Of a DNA stretch of 64,000 nt, positions 17,109 to 25,057 are shown piece after piece. This DNA is from Streptomyces longhuiensis (lineage in GTDB: Bacteria > Actinomycetota > Actinomycetes > Streptomycetales > Streptomycetaceae): positions 434,001-498,000 of the forward strand of contig NZ_CP085173.1 in NCBI RefSeq assembly GCF_020616555.1, written 5' to 3'. A program made the translations under genes and the position numbers. The notes under the pieces are model-generated. The model was not told where the DNA came from. It saw nothing but the letters and a program-made list of their open reading frames with translations, and ran no database searches. The first letter of the stretch is position 1. Each line of letters starts with the position of its first letter.

Positions 17109-18047
17109 TCAGTCGCGGTCGAGGATGAATTCGGCTATGGCGGCAGCGACGGCTTCGGGCTGCTCATCGGGGATGAAGTGTCCGGCGTCGGGCACGACGA
17201 GTCCGGTGGCGTCGTCGGCCCACGGGCTGATGGAAGCCGCCATGTCCGGAATGGAGCCGTGGCTGCTGGAGATTCCGAGGATGGGCACAGTCAGGTGCTG
17301 CCGCTCGAGCGCCTCGTGGTTCTTGCGCGCCGACTCGGCGGCGTCTCGGTAGTAGGCGAGGGAAGCGCGGAGGCCACCGTCGACGGCGATGGCCGCTGCG
17401 TAGTGGTCGAGTTCGGCGTCCTCGAACGTGTCAGGAGAGTGGGCCTTCACTTTCAGGAACCAGCCGACGTAGTCCCGTTCGCGGCCGGCAAGCAGCGTCT
17501 CCGGCAGGTCGGGCACAAGGTGGAATGCGAAGTGCCAGGTCTTCCACGCCTGATCCGGGTCGGTGGGGATCGCTTCGGGGAGGGTGATGCCGGGAATTCC
17601 GGCGTCGAGCAATGCGAGCCCACGCAGTTGGCTCTCGAATTTGAGTGCGAGGGAGAAGGCGACCCAGGCGCCGATGTCGTGGGCGGCCAGCCAGTAGGTC
17701 GACACGCCGAGAGCCTTCACGGCGGCGTGGACATGCGCGGCGATCGTGTGCGTGTCGTAGCTGCGCTCCGGGCGCTCGGAGTGGCCCTGTCCCGGCAGGT
17801 CGATCGCGATGACGTGGAACCGGCCGGCGAGGCTGGCCATGACCTTTCGCCATGCCCACCAGGTTTGCGGGAATCCGGCGAGCAGGACGACGGCCGGGCC
17901 GGTCGGCTGGCCGCCTTGGACGGCATGAAGGCGGACGCCGTCGGCATCAACCCAGCAGTGAGTGAATCCCGCCAGGTCGTGCAGGGGCAGATCGCGGACA
18001 GGGTTACTTTCACAGCGGTGCCATGCGCTGGTCGCAGGGTCAGTCAC
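17109..18047 (-). CDS. Alpha/beta hydrolase, epoxide hydrolase/haloacetate dehalogenase type
   Basis: A 312-residue cytosolic enzyme. The oxyanion-hole region is LLAGFPQTWWAW (55-66), strand-turn IDLPGQGHSERPE follows, the nucleophile elbow AAHDIGAW gives Asp124, and the catalytic His is in DAGHFIP (His290). An Asp nucleophile and a mainly helical cap point to epoxide hydrolase, haloalkane or haloacetate dehalogenase chemistry, not esterase. GTG 18047 follows GGAGGAT. The start overlaps the stop of a small membrane-protein gene by eight bases, so translation is coupled. A TetR gene diverges just beyond, and the palindrome there probably controls both. Confidence 0.8.
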   Translation of the reverse strand: MTDPATSAWHRCESNPVRDLPLHDLAGFTHCWVDADGVRLHAVQGGQPTGPAVVLLAGFPQTWWAWRKVMASLAGRFHVIAIDLPGQGHSERPERSYDTHTIAAHVHAAVKALGVSTYWLAAHDIGAWVAFSLALKFESQLRGLALLDAGIPGITLPEAIPTDPDQAWKTWHFAFHLVPDLPETLLAGRERDYVGWFLKVKAHSPDTFEDAELDHYAAAIAVDGGLRASLAYYRDAAESARKNHEALERQHLTVPILGISSSHGSIPDMAASISPWADDATGLVVPDAGHFIPDEQPEAVAAAIAEFILDRD

Positions 18048-18264
18048 GGGGATCCTCCGTCGGTGTTAAGCATCCTGATTCGGAGCTTCGCCCGAGGGTT
18101 AGGCCCACGAGCGCAGTACAGATGACGAGAGCGGCCAGCGTGCTGCTCGGCATCCGGGCCCCGACGGCCTGATCGGTGAGGCCCAGTAGCAGGACAGGGA
18201 CGAAGAGCCGGACTGGACGAACGCTGTCGCGCTGTCGCGAAGTGCGAGGTGGACGCTCGGTCAT
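18040..18264 (-). CDS. Small membrane protein translationally coupled to the hydrolase
   Basis: A 74-residue protein with a basic N-terminus and two hydrophobic stretches (RLFVPVLLLGLTDQAVGA, TLAALVICTALVGLTLG), probably a two-helix inner-membrane protein. The 3' end overlaps the hydrolase start by eight bases. Its own ATG (18264) lies close to the TetR operator. No family is recognised. It could be a shortened remnant of a larger transporter, but its position in the operon suggests it is translated. Confidence 0.5.
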   Translation of the reverse strand: MTERPPRTSRQRDSVRPVRLFVPVLLLGLTDQAVGARMPSSTLAALVICTALVGLTLGRSSESGCLTPTEDPRD

Positions 18265-18287
18265 GGCCGCGCTCGGACGCTAACACA

Positions 18288-18309
18288 TCTTGAACTGATT
18301 AGTTCAAGA
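18288..18309. promoter_or_regulatory. Perfect 22-bp palindromic operator (TetR site)
   Basis: TCTTGAAC (18288-18295) and GTTCAAGA (18302-18309) flank TGATTA between the divergent small-membrane-protein gene and the tetR gene. The arms are perfect, and the placement is that of a TetR autoregulatory operator. Confidence 0.75.
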
Positions 18310-18363
18310 TAGAATGGTGCGGAGCAGCACGAAACATCGGACACACCGGCAAGGAAGTGCCAC

Positions 18364-18954
18364 GTGGCGGGCAAGAAGCAATTCGACATGGACACAGCAC
18401 TTGACGCCGCGATGATCCAGTTCTGGCGCGCCGGCTACGCCGACACCTCAGTGGACGATCTGTCCCAGGCAACCGGCCTGAACCGCAGCTCCATCTACTC
18501 CTCGCTCGGCGACAAGGACACCCTCTTCCTGCGCTGCCTGGATCGCTACGCCACGCGCTACGGCGACAAGTACGACGCCGCCCTGTCGTGTGCAGCCTCG
18601 GAGCCTCTTACAGCCGTTCGTGCATTCTTCGACGTCACCCTCGAGCGCATCGCCGATCCCGAACTGCCGGACGGATGCCTGGTGGCCCAATCGGCCATGG
18701 CAATTCCAGCGCTGAGCCAGAGCATCGCGACACACACGAAGGAGGCGCTGGGCTTCCAGCGCACGCGCCTACGCGCCGCACTCAAGGCAGGCCGATTGAC
18801 CGACGAGGACGCCGAGGCCTTCGCTGAACACGTGGCCGCCGTGAACCAGTCCCTCGCCGTCATGAGCAGAGCCGGGGCGAGCCCGACGCAACTCCTGGCC
18901 ATCGTGGGCGTAACCGTCGACGCGCTCTCACACGCGCTGCACACACGCAAGTAG
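18364..18954 (+). CDS. TetR-family regulator
   Basis: A 196-residue repressor. The helix-turn-helix lies at about 30-60 (VDDLSQATGLNRSSIYSSLG then DKDTLFLRCLDRY). The ligand/dimer domain resembles the TetR_C group found with oxidoreductase or hydrolase genes (GCLVAQSAMAIPALS, AEHVAAVNQSLAVMSRAGAS). GTG 18364 follows AAGGAAG. It is divergent from the hydrolase operon, with a perfect palindrome 55 bases upstream of its start. Autorepression and repression of the hydrolase unit are inferred. The ligand is unknown but may be the hydrolase substrate. Confidence 0.85.
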   Translation: MAGKKQFDMDTALDAAMIQFWRAGYADTSVDDLSQATGLNRSSIYSSLGDKDTLFLRCLDRYATRYGDKYDAALSCAASEPLTAVRAFFDVTLERIADPELPDGCLVAQSAMAIPALSQSIATHTKEALGFQRTRLRAALKAGRLTDEDAEAFAEHVAAVNQSLAVMSRAGASPTQLLAIVGVTVDALSHALHTRK

Positions 18955-19236
18955 CGCTGCAGACCGGTCCCGTCGTCGACTCGACGAACCTCCGTACGAC
19001 GACGGTGATCACGGCGCGCACCGGGCGGCCGCGCTCGTCAACGCCGGCCACGGTCGCTGCTGTGATCGCTGCCTTCATCGTCAACTACTGACTTCCCATC
19101 GCGGGCCAGATCCCCCACGGCGAAGCTCTGGCGTCACCGCGGACATCGGATGTGAGCACCGATGCCCTCCCCGGCTTTGCCTTCCGGGGATCGCGGATGG
19201 CATTGACTCACCGGCACCGAACGCCTGACAGAGGTG

Positions 19237-19752
19237 TTACTCGGCTGCGGCGTCGCGGATGCGCTGGTAGTGGCGCCGTGCCTTCATACGGTTACCGCAG
19301 ACTGCCATCGAGCACCAGCGGGCCTTGTTGGTTTTGCTGCGGTCGATGAGGAACAGCCGGCACTCCGGGTTGGCACACGACCGTAGCCGTCCGGGCATTG
19401 TCTGTTGCACCGCGCTCCACGCCATGACCACTTCCACTGCCATCTGGCGCTCCGCGGGGGCTTCCAGGGCCCACGACACTCCCTCAGGGGAGAGCTCAGG
19501 TCGGGAGGTGACGCCTTTGAGGAGCGGAGCCAGCGAAGTGGCGGGCCGGCTGCCGCGCACCACGTTTTGAAGGGCATCGCGCGCCCGCACGAGGCTACGC
19601 AGCTCGTCCGCGCTTCCACTGCCGCCGTGGGCCTGCTGCCAGGATCGGGCCTCCTGCGGATCTGCCAGCTGGTCCTGGACGACGCCATTGACCACCGGCG
19701 TGCTGTTGAGGAGCTCCAGCAGTACGTCTTGCTGCTCTCGGTCGGTCACCAT
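19237..19752 (-). CDS. CGNR zinc-finger (ABATE domain) regulator
   Basis: A 171-residue protein with the two-part layout of the CGNR family. The N-terminal helical ABATE domain contains LELLNSTPVVNG and RARDALQNVVRG. The C-terminal zinc finger has Cys126, Cys131, Cys147 and Cys152 (SCANPECRLFLID, ARWCSMAVCGNRMKARRHY). These are treated as transcription regulators of stress or detoxification genes. ATG 19752 follows a GGAG-type site. It is divergent from the alpha/beta hydrolase at 20301 across a region with two inverted repeats, which suggests it controls that gene and itself. Confidence 0.85.
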   Translation of the reverse strand: MVTDREQQDVLLELLNSTPVVNGVVQDQLADPQEARSWQQAHGGSGSADELRSLVRARDALQNVVRGSRPATSLAPLLKGVTSRPELSPEGVSWALEAPAERQMAVEVVMAWSAVQQTMPGRLRSCANPECRLFLIDRSKTNKARWCSMAVCGNRMKARRHYQRIRDAAAE

Positions 19753-19805
19753 CGCGCCTCCTAACCGAATTGGTTCACATGACAGGCTTTACCAGCTCGC
19801 CCACC

Positions 19806-19834
19806 TTAACCAGAGACTCTTATTTTACTGGTTA
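19806..19834. promoter_or_regulatory. Inverted repeat upstream of the CGNR gene
   Basis: TAACCAG (19807-19813) and CTGGTTA (19828-19834) face each other across 14 AT-rich bases, unusual in this GC-rich DNA. Likely promoter/operator of the CGNR gene. Confidence 0.45.
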
Positions 19835-20222
19835 GATTTACCAAGGGGCACCGCAACCGCCAAACGGTCAGCAGTCGCGACCGGAAGGGGCAGCCCTCGT
19901 CCGACCCGGACCGCGCCCAAAGAGCAGGTCCGCGCTCCACGTCTGACCGCACGGCGAACCGAACCCGCGTGCCGCGTGGGCCGGGCGCGCAGGCCGCCGG
20001 ATAGCCGCTCACGCAAGTCCCGGGCCCACCCGGACACCTCAAGCCGGTCGACCACGACAGCACACAGAGCCGGCCCGGCGCGGGCGGACATTGGCTCCCT
20101 GAGCGGGCTTGAGTAGACGGTGCGCTGGCTGACCACCGTTCACGGGCGGAGGCTTGAGGCGGGCCGGCGTTCCGCCGCCGCGGCCGGGCTACACCCCCGA
20201 GCACCATTTCGATCTAACCTGC

Positions 20223-20247
20223 AAACCTAACTTGACAGGTTAGGTTT
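20223..20247. promoter_or_regulatory. Inverted repeat upstream of the alpha/beta hydrolase
   Basis: AAACCTAAC (20223-20231) and GTTAGGTTT (20239-20247) are a perfect pair around TTGACAG, which contains a consensus -35-like TTGACA. A repressor bound here would block the hydrolase promoter. The core GTTAG resembles that of the repeat at 19.8 kb (CTGGTTAG), hinting at one shared regulator. Confidence 0.55.
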
Positions 20248-20300
20248 TGCGTGCTCGACTCTATATGTAACCAGCGAATCCAGGCAGAGAGGTTAGAGAC

Positions 20301-21170
20301 ATGGTCTCCGCAGTCCACCACCGCACCGCCACCGTCAACGGCCTTGAGGTCTTCTACCGGGAGGCCGGCAACCCCCAGGCACCCGTGGTCGTACTCCTGC
20401 ACGGCTTCCCGACCAGCTCGCACATGTTCCGCCACCTGATCCCGGCACTCGCCGACCGCTACCACGTGATCGCCCCCGACCACATCGGGTTCGGCCAGTC
20501 CGCGATGCCCGCCCTGCAAGATTTCCCGTACACCTTCGACGCCCTCGCCGAAGTCACCTCCGGCCTGCTCCAGCAGTTGGGCATCGACCGGTTCGCGATG
20601 TACGTGCAGGACTACGGCGCTCCCATCGGCTGGCGGCTCGCCCTCCAGTCCCCGGACCACATCACCGCGATCATCACCCAGAACGGCAACGCCTACGAGG
20701 AGGGCTTCGTCAAGCCCTTCTGGGACGGCGTCTTCGCCTACGCCCACGCCCCGGGCCCGGACACCGAAGCCCCCATGCGCGGCGCTCTGACCCCCGAGAT
20801 CACTCGCTGGCAATACGTGAACGGCGTCGCCGACCCCACCCTGATCAGCCCCGACAACTGGGTGCACGACCAGGCGCTGCTGGACCGCCCCGGCAACGAC
20901 GAGATCCAGCTTCAGCTCTTCCGCGACTACCCCACCAACGTGGTCCTCTACCCGCAAGTCCATGAGTACTTCCGCGACTCCCAGGTCCCACTGCTGGCGG
21001 TCTGGGGCGCGAACGACGAGATCTTCGGCCCCGCGGGCGCGGAGGCGTTCGCCCAACACCTGCCCGACGCAGAGATCCACCTGCTCGAGTCCGGGCACTT
21101 CGCTCTGGAAAGCCACCTCGGGACCATCACCGAGCGCATCCGCGACTTCCTGGCCCGCGTCCTCGCCTGA
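20301..21170 (+). CDS. Alpha/beta hydrolase, haloalkane dehalogenase/epoxide hydrolase type
   Basis: A 289-residue enzyme. The oxyanion hole is in VLLHGFPTSSHMF (32-44), the next conserved strand is APDHIGFGQS, the nucleophile elbow YVQDYGAPIG gives Asp104, and the catalytic His266 is in ESGHFALE. The cap region is helical (EEGFVKPFWDGVF). An Asp nucleophile with the VQDYG-P motif is typical of haloalkane dehalogenase-like and epoxide hydrolase-like proteins common in streptomycetes. ATG 20301 follows GAGAGG. It is only about 30% similar by eye to the hydrolase at 17.1 kb. Probably regulated by the divergent CGNR protein. Confidence 0.85.
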   Translation: MVSAVHHRTATVNGLEVFYREAGNPQAPVVVLLHGFPTSSHMFRHLIPALADRYHVIAPDHIGFGQSAMPALQDFPYTFDALAEVTSGLLQQLGIDRFAMYVQDYGAPIGWRLALQSPDHITAIITQNGNAYEEGFVKPFWDGVFAYAHAPGPDTEAPMRGALTPEITRWQYVNGVADPTLISPDNWVHDQALLDRPGNDEIQLQLFRDYPTNVVLYPQVHEYFRDSQVPLLAVWGANDEIFGPAGAEAFAQHLPDAEIHLLESGHFALESHLGTITERIRDFLARVLA

Positions 21171-21681
21171 GGCGCAGGGTGCCGGGGCGGCAGTATCGGC
21201 GTCCCGCACGAAAGCCCAGACGGCTGCGCCTACCTGGCATCTCGAGCCCGGGCAGGATGCCGCCCCCCACGGCGTTGACCGCGGCCTGGACGTCGACGAG
21301 GTCAAGCCCATTGCCCCCGACGCGCACCCGGACTGCCAGATCCAATGAGATAGCGCCGGACGGCAAAGCTCAAGACGGTGCCCGAGGCCGCAGACGCCTT
21401 CACCATCCTTATGACGGGCCGAAGCCTCGATCGCCACCATGTACCGCACCCGCGCCGAAGGAGCTGACAACGCCGAGCGTGCCCCCAGCTGCCCGTCAGG
21501 CGCCCAAGATCAACTCATGGCCCCTTTGCCGCGTATCCGAGTCAGGCCCTTCAGAGGTTTCACCTTCGAGCAGTCTGGTGAAATGGCCTCGCTGTGCAGT
21601 CGGCCTCGTGGTGTTGCTCCGCAGGATCAGCCCGCAAGGCGTTAGGGTCTGACGCACGAGATGACATAGGAGGGGGAACCT
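21171..21681. other. Intergenic stretch, nothing recognised
   Basis: No supported gene. The end contains the AGGAGGGGG ribosome site of the interrupted secreted-protein gene. Confidence 0.5.
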
Positions 21682-21788
21682 GTGAAAAAGTCTCTGCGCT
21701 CAAGGACAGTCGCATCGCTGGCGGCTGCCGCAGCCATCAGCCTTGCCATTCCGGGCGTCGCGAACGCCGCTGACCACTCCGTCAAGTC
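21682..21788 (+). pseudogene. 5' part of a secreted-protein gene split by an IS3 element
   Basis: GTG 21682 follows AGGAGGGGG. The frame encodes a perfect signal peptide (KKSLRSRTVASLAAAAAISL ending GVANAADHS). It runs into the insertion sequence at 21789, where a stop follows after ten foreign codons. Joining base 21788 to base 23071 restores one reading frame with the segment at 23071-23338. The original gene encoded about 124 residues. The four bases AGTC before the junction are repeated after the element. Confidence 0.85.
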
Positions 21789-21840
21789 TGTCCCTCCCCT
21801 CATAGCGTGAAGACTGCGGCTGCAGGGGAAGTTGGGAGTC

Positions 21841-22128
21841 ATGGCGGAGAAGCGACGGAAGTTCGATCCGGAGTTCCGTGAGGGTGCGGTCCGGATCGTG
21901 ACGGAGACCGGGAAGTCAATCACCGAGGTCGCGAAAGACCTGGGGATCAACGAGACGACCCTGGCCACCTGGGTGTCCCGGGCTCGGCAGGCCGGGACGA
22001 GACCGGCTGTCGGGAGCGAGGAGTTGGAGCGGCTGCGGCGGGAGAATGCCCAGCTCAAGCGGGACAACAAGGAACTGGGCATGGAGCGTGATGTGCTCAA
22101 ACGCTGCATGGTCCTGTGGGTGAAGTAG
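21841..22128 (+). CDS. IS3-family transposase OrfA
   Basis: A 95-residue DNA-binding subunit. It begins MAEKRRKFDPEFREGAVRIV, has the helix-turn-helix TGKSITEVAKDLGINETTLA, and ends in a coiled-coil/leucine zipper (ELERLRRENAQLKRDNKELG). It recognises element ends and supplies the N-terminus of the OrfAB fusion. The start is ATG 21841; a TTG nine bases upstream is possible. Its end overlaps OrfB by 13 bases in the -1 relative frame. Confidence 0.9.
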   Translation: MAEKRRKFDPEFREGAVRIVTETGKSITEVAKDLGINETTLATWVSRARQAGTRPAVGSEELERLRRENAQLKRDNKELGMERDVLKRCMVLWVK

Positions 22129-23036
22129 CCGTGGCGGACCCGGCCCAAGTGGTCGGGGTGATCAGCGACTTCAGGACCGAGCACGGCATTTCGCACCGCG
22201 TCTCGTGCCGGGCTTTGGGCGTCAGCGAGTCGTGGTTCTACAAGCACCGCTCCCGCAAGCCCACCCGGCGGGAAGTACGCCGCCAGCAGCTGGCCGAGGC
22301 GGTGACCGAAGAGTTCACCGCCTCCGGCGGCACCTATGGCTCACCGAAGATCTGGATCCAGCTGGTGCGGCAGGGCTGGCGTGTCTCGGTGAACACCATT
22401 GCCAAAGTCATGGCCGAGCTCGGTCTGGTGGCCCGCACGGTGCGTCGCCGGCGGGGGCTGACTCGGCCCGGCAAACGGCTGGCCGCCCCTGACTTCGTGC
22501 ACCGCGACTTCGCCGCCGAGGCCCCTGACCTGGTCTGGTGCGGGGACATGACCGAGATCGCAACCGGTGACGGGAAGCTGTATCTGGCCACGGTCATCGA
22601 CCTGTTCTCCCGTCGCCTGCTCGGATACGCGATGGGTCCGCGGCACGACGCCGACCTGGTGGTCGCCGCGTTGCACATGGCCGCGGCCACCCGCGGCGGC
22701 GACGTCCGTGGAGTGATCTTTCACAGCGACCGCGGGAGCGAATACGGATCACGGAGATTCCGCCGAGCCTGCCGCAAGCTGGGCGTCTTCCAGTCCATGG
22801 GACGCGTAGGCTCGTGCTTCGACAACGCCGTCAGCGAAGCGTTCAACAGCGTCCTCAAGGTCGAGTACGTCCACCGGCACGCCTTCACCACCCGCACCGA
22901 GGCACGGATCCGGATCGCGACCTGGATCACCGACTTCTACAACACACGACGGCTGCACAGCGTGTGCGGTTTTACGAGCCCGATCGACTACGAACACGAC
23001 TACTGGGCCAGCCTCAACGAGAGGCTGGCTGCATAA
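22116..23036 (+). CDS. IS3-family transposase OrfB (DDE integrase)
   Basis: A 306-residue rve-type integrase. The N-terminal helical domain reads HRVSCRALGVSESWFYKHRS, then the HTH_21-like GGTYGSPKIWIQL. The catalytic triad lies in WCGDMTEI (Asp), FHSDRGSEYGS (Asp) and DNAVSEAFNSVLKVE (Glu). The C-terminal block is FYNTRRLHSVCGFTSPIDYE. It is in the -1 frame relative to OrfA and overlaps it, so it is probably made as an OrfAB fusion by programmed frameshifting. All key residues are present. Confidence 0.92.
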   Translation: MGEVAVADPAQVVGVISDFRTEHGISHRVSCRALGVSESWFYKHRSRKPTRREVRRQQLAEAVTEEFTASGGTYGSPKIWIQLVRQGWRVSVNTIAKVMAELGLVARTVRRRRGLTRPGKRLAAPDFVHRDFAAEAPDLVWCGDMTEIATGDGKLYLATVIDLFSRRLLGYAMGPRHDADLVVAALHMAAATRGGDVRGVIFHSDRGSEYGSRRFRRACRKLGVFQSMGRVGSCFDNAVSEAFNSVLKVEYVHRHAFTTRTEARIRIATWITDFYNTRRLHSVCGFTSPIDYEHDYWASLNERLAA

Positions 23037-23070
23037 GAAGGTCTCCACGATTCGGGGGGATTGACAAGTC

Positions 23071-23338
23071 CGCCTCATTCACTGACGGCTGCGCAACGGG
23101 GATGGTGACACCCATCAGCACCTGGGGGCAGATCAGGGAATTCGCGAAGAACAACGCCCGGATCCTGGAAGCCGTGCCGAACGACCAGAACCGTGTCTGC
23201 TCCCCGAACAGCACCGTCGTAGGTGACCCGTACAAAGGATGCGGATACAACCGCGCAAACGGCTGGATCAAGGTCAAGACCTTCGGTGGACAGTGGGGCT
23301 GGGTCGCCATGACCTGCTGGGACGACACCCCCTTCTAG
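23071..23338 (+). pseudogene. 3' part of the IS-interrupted secreted-protein gene
   Basis: This segment continues the frame broken at 21788 (first base is the third base of a Ser codon). It encodes the mature part: SFTDGCATGMVTPISTWGQI, helical EFAKNNARILEAVPNDQNRV, then CSPNSTVVGDPYKGCGYNRA and a Trp/Cys-rich end GQWGWVAMTCWDDTPF. Four cysteines could form two disulfides, and the end resembles a small SH3-like wall-binding module (NGWIKVKTFGGQWGWV). Without the signal peptide and start codon it is not expressed as a secreted protein now. Confidence 0.8.
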
Positions 23339-23486
23339 TCCCGGACCCACCGTGCCCCTGATGAACCCCCGGGCGCTGCGGTGCCCGATAGCCTCCAACT
23401 TCCCTTCCATAACAGCCAGAACGCCCTGGGGTCCGACGCCATGGGGACTACCGCCAACAGGCACCGGCTCACACTCTGGAGGTCTC

Positions 23487-23645
23487 ATGCGCACACGCCT
23501 CACGCCAACAATCGGCACCGTCGTGCTGGCGGCGACCTCTCTGGCAGGCACTCCCACTGCCCAGGCGCAGACCGACGTCACGCCGCGCATCAGAAGTTCT
23601 CCTCGGACAGGACAGTGGCGCGATGGATGCGAACGGATTCTGTAG
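23487..23645 (+). CDS. Truncated small secreted peptide
   Basis: ATG 23487 lies behind GGAGG. The frame encodes 52 residues: a clear signal peptide (MRTRLTPTIGTVVLAATSLA then GTPTAQA) and a short mature part with one Cys (RTGQWRDGCERIL). The stop codon lies inside a 39-base hairpin repeat also found at 59.5 kb. The original protein may therefore have been longer, its 3' end replaced by that repeat. Confidence 0.45.
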   Translation: MRTRLTPTIGTVVLAATSLAGTPTAQAQTDVTPRIRSSPRTGQWRDGCERIL

Positions 23646-23678
23646 TTGCGGTACTCGCTGATGTACGGCGTCACAAGT
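23640..23678. repeat. Copy 1 of a dispersed 39-40-base hairpin repeat
   Basis: CTGTAGTTGCGGTACT, a short spacer, then GTACGGCGTCACAAGT. A near-identical copy is at 59481-59520. Here it contains the stop codons of both converging genes (TAG 23643-23645 on plus, TGA 23673-23671 on minus). It may be a small mobile or IS-derived sequence. Confidence 0.55.
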
Positions 23679-24006
23679 CCACGCGGGACTCCGTCTCGCG
23701 GGGCTCCCGCCGCAGCACGACATGTGCCGGCCTGAACGGCAAGCTACGCAGGGTCGGTTCCATGACCCTGAAGAGTGCCTCGGCGTCCGCACCGTACGCA
23801 TACAGCACGACCTCGCCCCCGCCGAACTCGTTTCCGTCGACCTCGCCGACTCCCGCTTCCTTGACTGCCGAGGTCATGGCTCGCTCTGCGTCGTAGATGA
23901 CTTCGCGCTCAGCGGGTGAGCCGTACTGGTCATCGCTCAGACAGTAGTAGGCAATGACGGCTTGCTCCGACGGCTCTGGTTCCGGGAATTCAAACAGTGC
24001 GTCCAT
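23671..24006 (-). CDS. Hypothetical protein
   Basis: A 111-residue acidic cytosolic protein. The N-terminal part reads FEFPEPEPSEQAVIAYYCLS, the middle GNEFGGGEVVLYAYGADAEA is a strand-loop-helix, and the end HVVLRREPRETESRVDL is basic-acidic. It resembles short streptomycete proteins of unknown role that score pairs of values by position. No signal or membrane segment. The stop lies within the hairpin repeat at 23640-23678, so the C-terminus may be altered. Confidence 0.6.
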   Translation of the reverse strand: MDALFEFPEPEPSEQAVIAYYCLSDDQYGSPAEREVIYDAERAMTSAVKEAGVGEVDGNEFGGGEVVLYAYGADAEALFRVMEPTLRSLPFRPAHVVLRREPRETESRVDL

Positions 24007-25057
24007 ACCCGCACGCTCTCACCTCGCTCTGACATCGAGCTCTGGGCGCGTCAAGCTCGACTCGTCCAGAGAGAGTTGGGCATCTGACCTGCGGGTAATT
24101 GGCCTGCCAGCTTGAGGCCGATGACCCGTTGCCTGGTCGTTGCGTGGCTCCCCGCCCAACCTGGCACGGGTTTGGCACGAGCAACTGCCGGGGTCCGGTG
24201 GGGACTACTCAGGACGCCGACCGCGCGCCACGCGTGCGACCACCCCGCGAGCCGCCTCTTACTCCCACCGGTTTGGCTTCCGCCTGGGGCGCCCCCGGGC
24301 GCCGTTTGTCGGGACGGTGTGACCCTACGGCGTCGCCTTCCCGGTCGCGATGGAATTTCGCCCGCCGCGCCTGAAACTGCGCACGCCTTGTGATCCGTAA
24401 TTCGATGCCGAACGGTCACCGACGGCCGTGCCATCCGCTCCTTCGTCTCCATCGCCGACCGGGAGGGGAGGAAACCGGCAATATCGGCGATCGTTCGATC
24501 AGGTCGGGCCTGACAAATGACACTCAGGTGGGGAGCCCGATCGCCATGCCGGCCTCCCCCGCCCGCCGACCGGTGCGCGCCCCTTTGGTCTACGAGATGG
24601 GTCGGCCACGGCCGACGTATTCGGGGTCGCCGAGGAACTGGTCCTGTCTGCCCGGGCAGGAGGACGTGCCGGGTGGTCAGGCTGGGCCCGCACAGGGCGT
24701 GGGCGCGGGGTGACGTACTGGGGATTGGCGCGGGGCCGGACGTGTCACCCCCAGCGGGCGCAGGCAGACGCCGTAGCCTTCGAGGGTGGGCGTCCTCAAG
24801 GAAATCCCCGCGAGACGGGGGCTTTTGCACCCTCGTCCGCTGCCAAGGACCGTTTAGGCCGGACGCCGCCAGCGCGTGGCCGACGTCCTCGGCTCCAAGC
24901 ACCCGTCCGCCTCAAGTCGACCAGAACGGCATGGGCCGCGGCGTGGTGTCCATGCTCAAGCGCTGGGCCGACACTGGCCGCTGCAAGGCGCAGATCGTGG
25001 ACTTCATGGTGTCCGAGTCGCCCGCCCAGGACGACCCGGGTGCCACGCCGAGGAAGG
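24007..25057. other. Gene-poor kilobase with relic frames
   Basis: No frame here combines a ribosome site, codon bias and family resemblance. A short hairpin CCCCG-CGAGA-CGGGG at 24806-24820 followed by CTTTT could be a terminator. The stretch immediately before 25058 has good codon bias on the plus strand (GVVSMLKRWADTGRCKAQIV) and may be a gene relic. Confidence 0.4.

Larger units (their letters stand above)
21789..23066 (+). mobile_element. Complete IS3-family insertion sequence with AGTC target duplication
   Basis: The element spans 1278 bases. Its ends are TGTCCCTCCCCTCAT on the left and, read inward from the right, TGTCAATCCCCCCGAAT; both start TGTC, as expected for imperfect IS3 inverted repeats. 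AGTC at 21785-21788 is duplicated at 23067-23070. It carries overlapping orfA and orfB, both intact, and interrupts a small secreted-protein gene. Intact frames and a clean duplication indicate a recent insertion. Confidence 0.85.

Noticed and set aside
24801..24830. Sequence GAAATCCCCGCGAGACGGGG resembling a type I-E CRISPR repeat
   Set aside because: Only one copy, no regularly spaced repeats and no cas genes. The following CTTTT makes a terminator-like hairpin the simpler reading.
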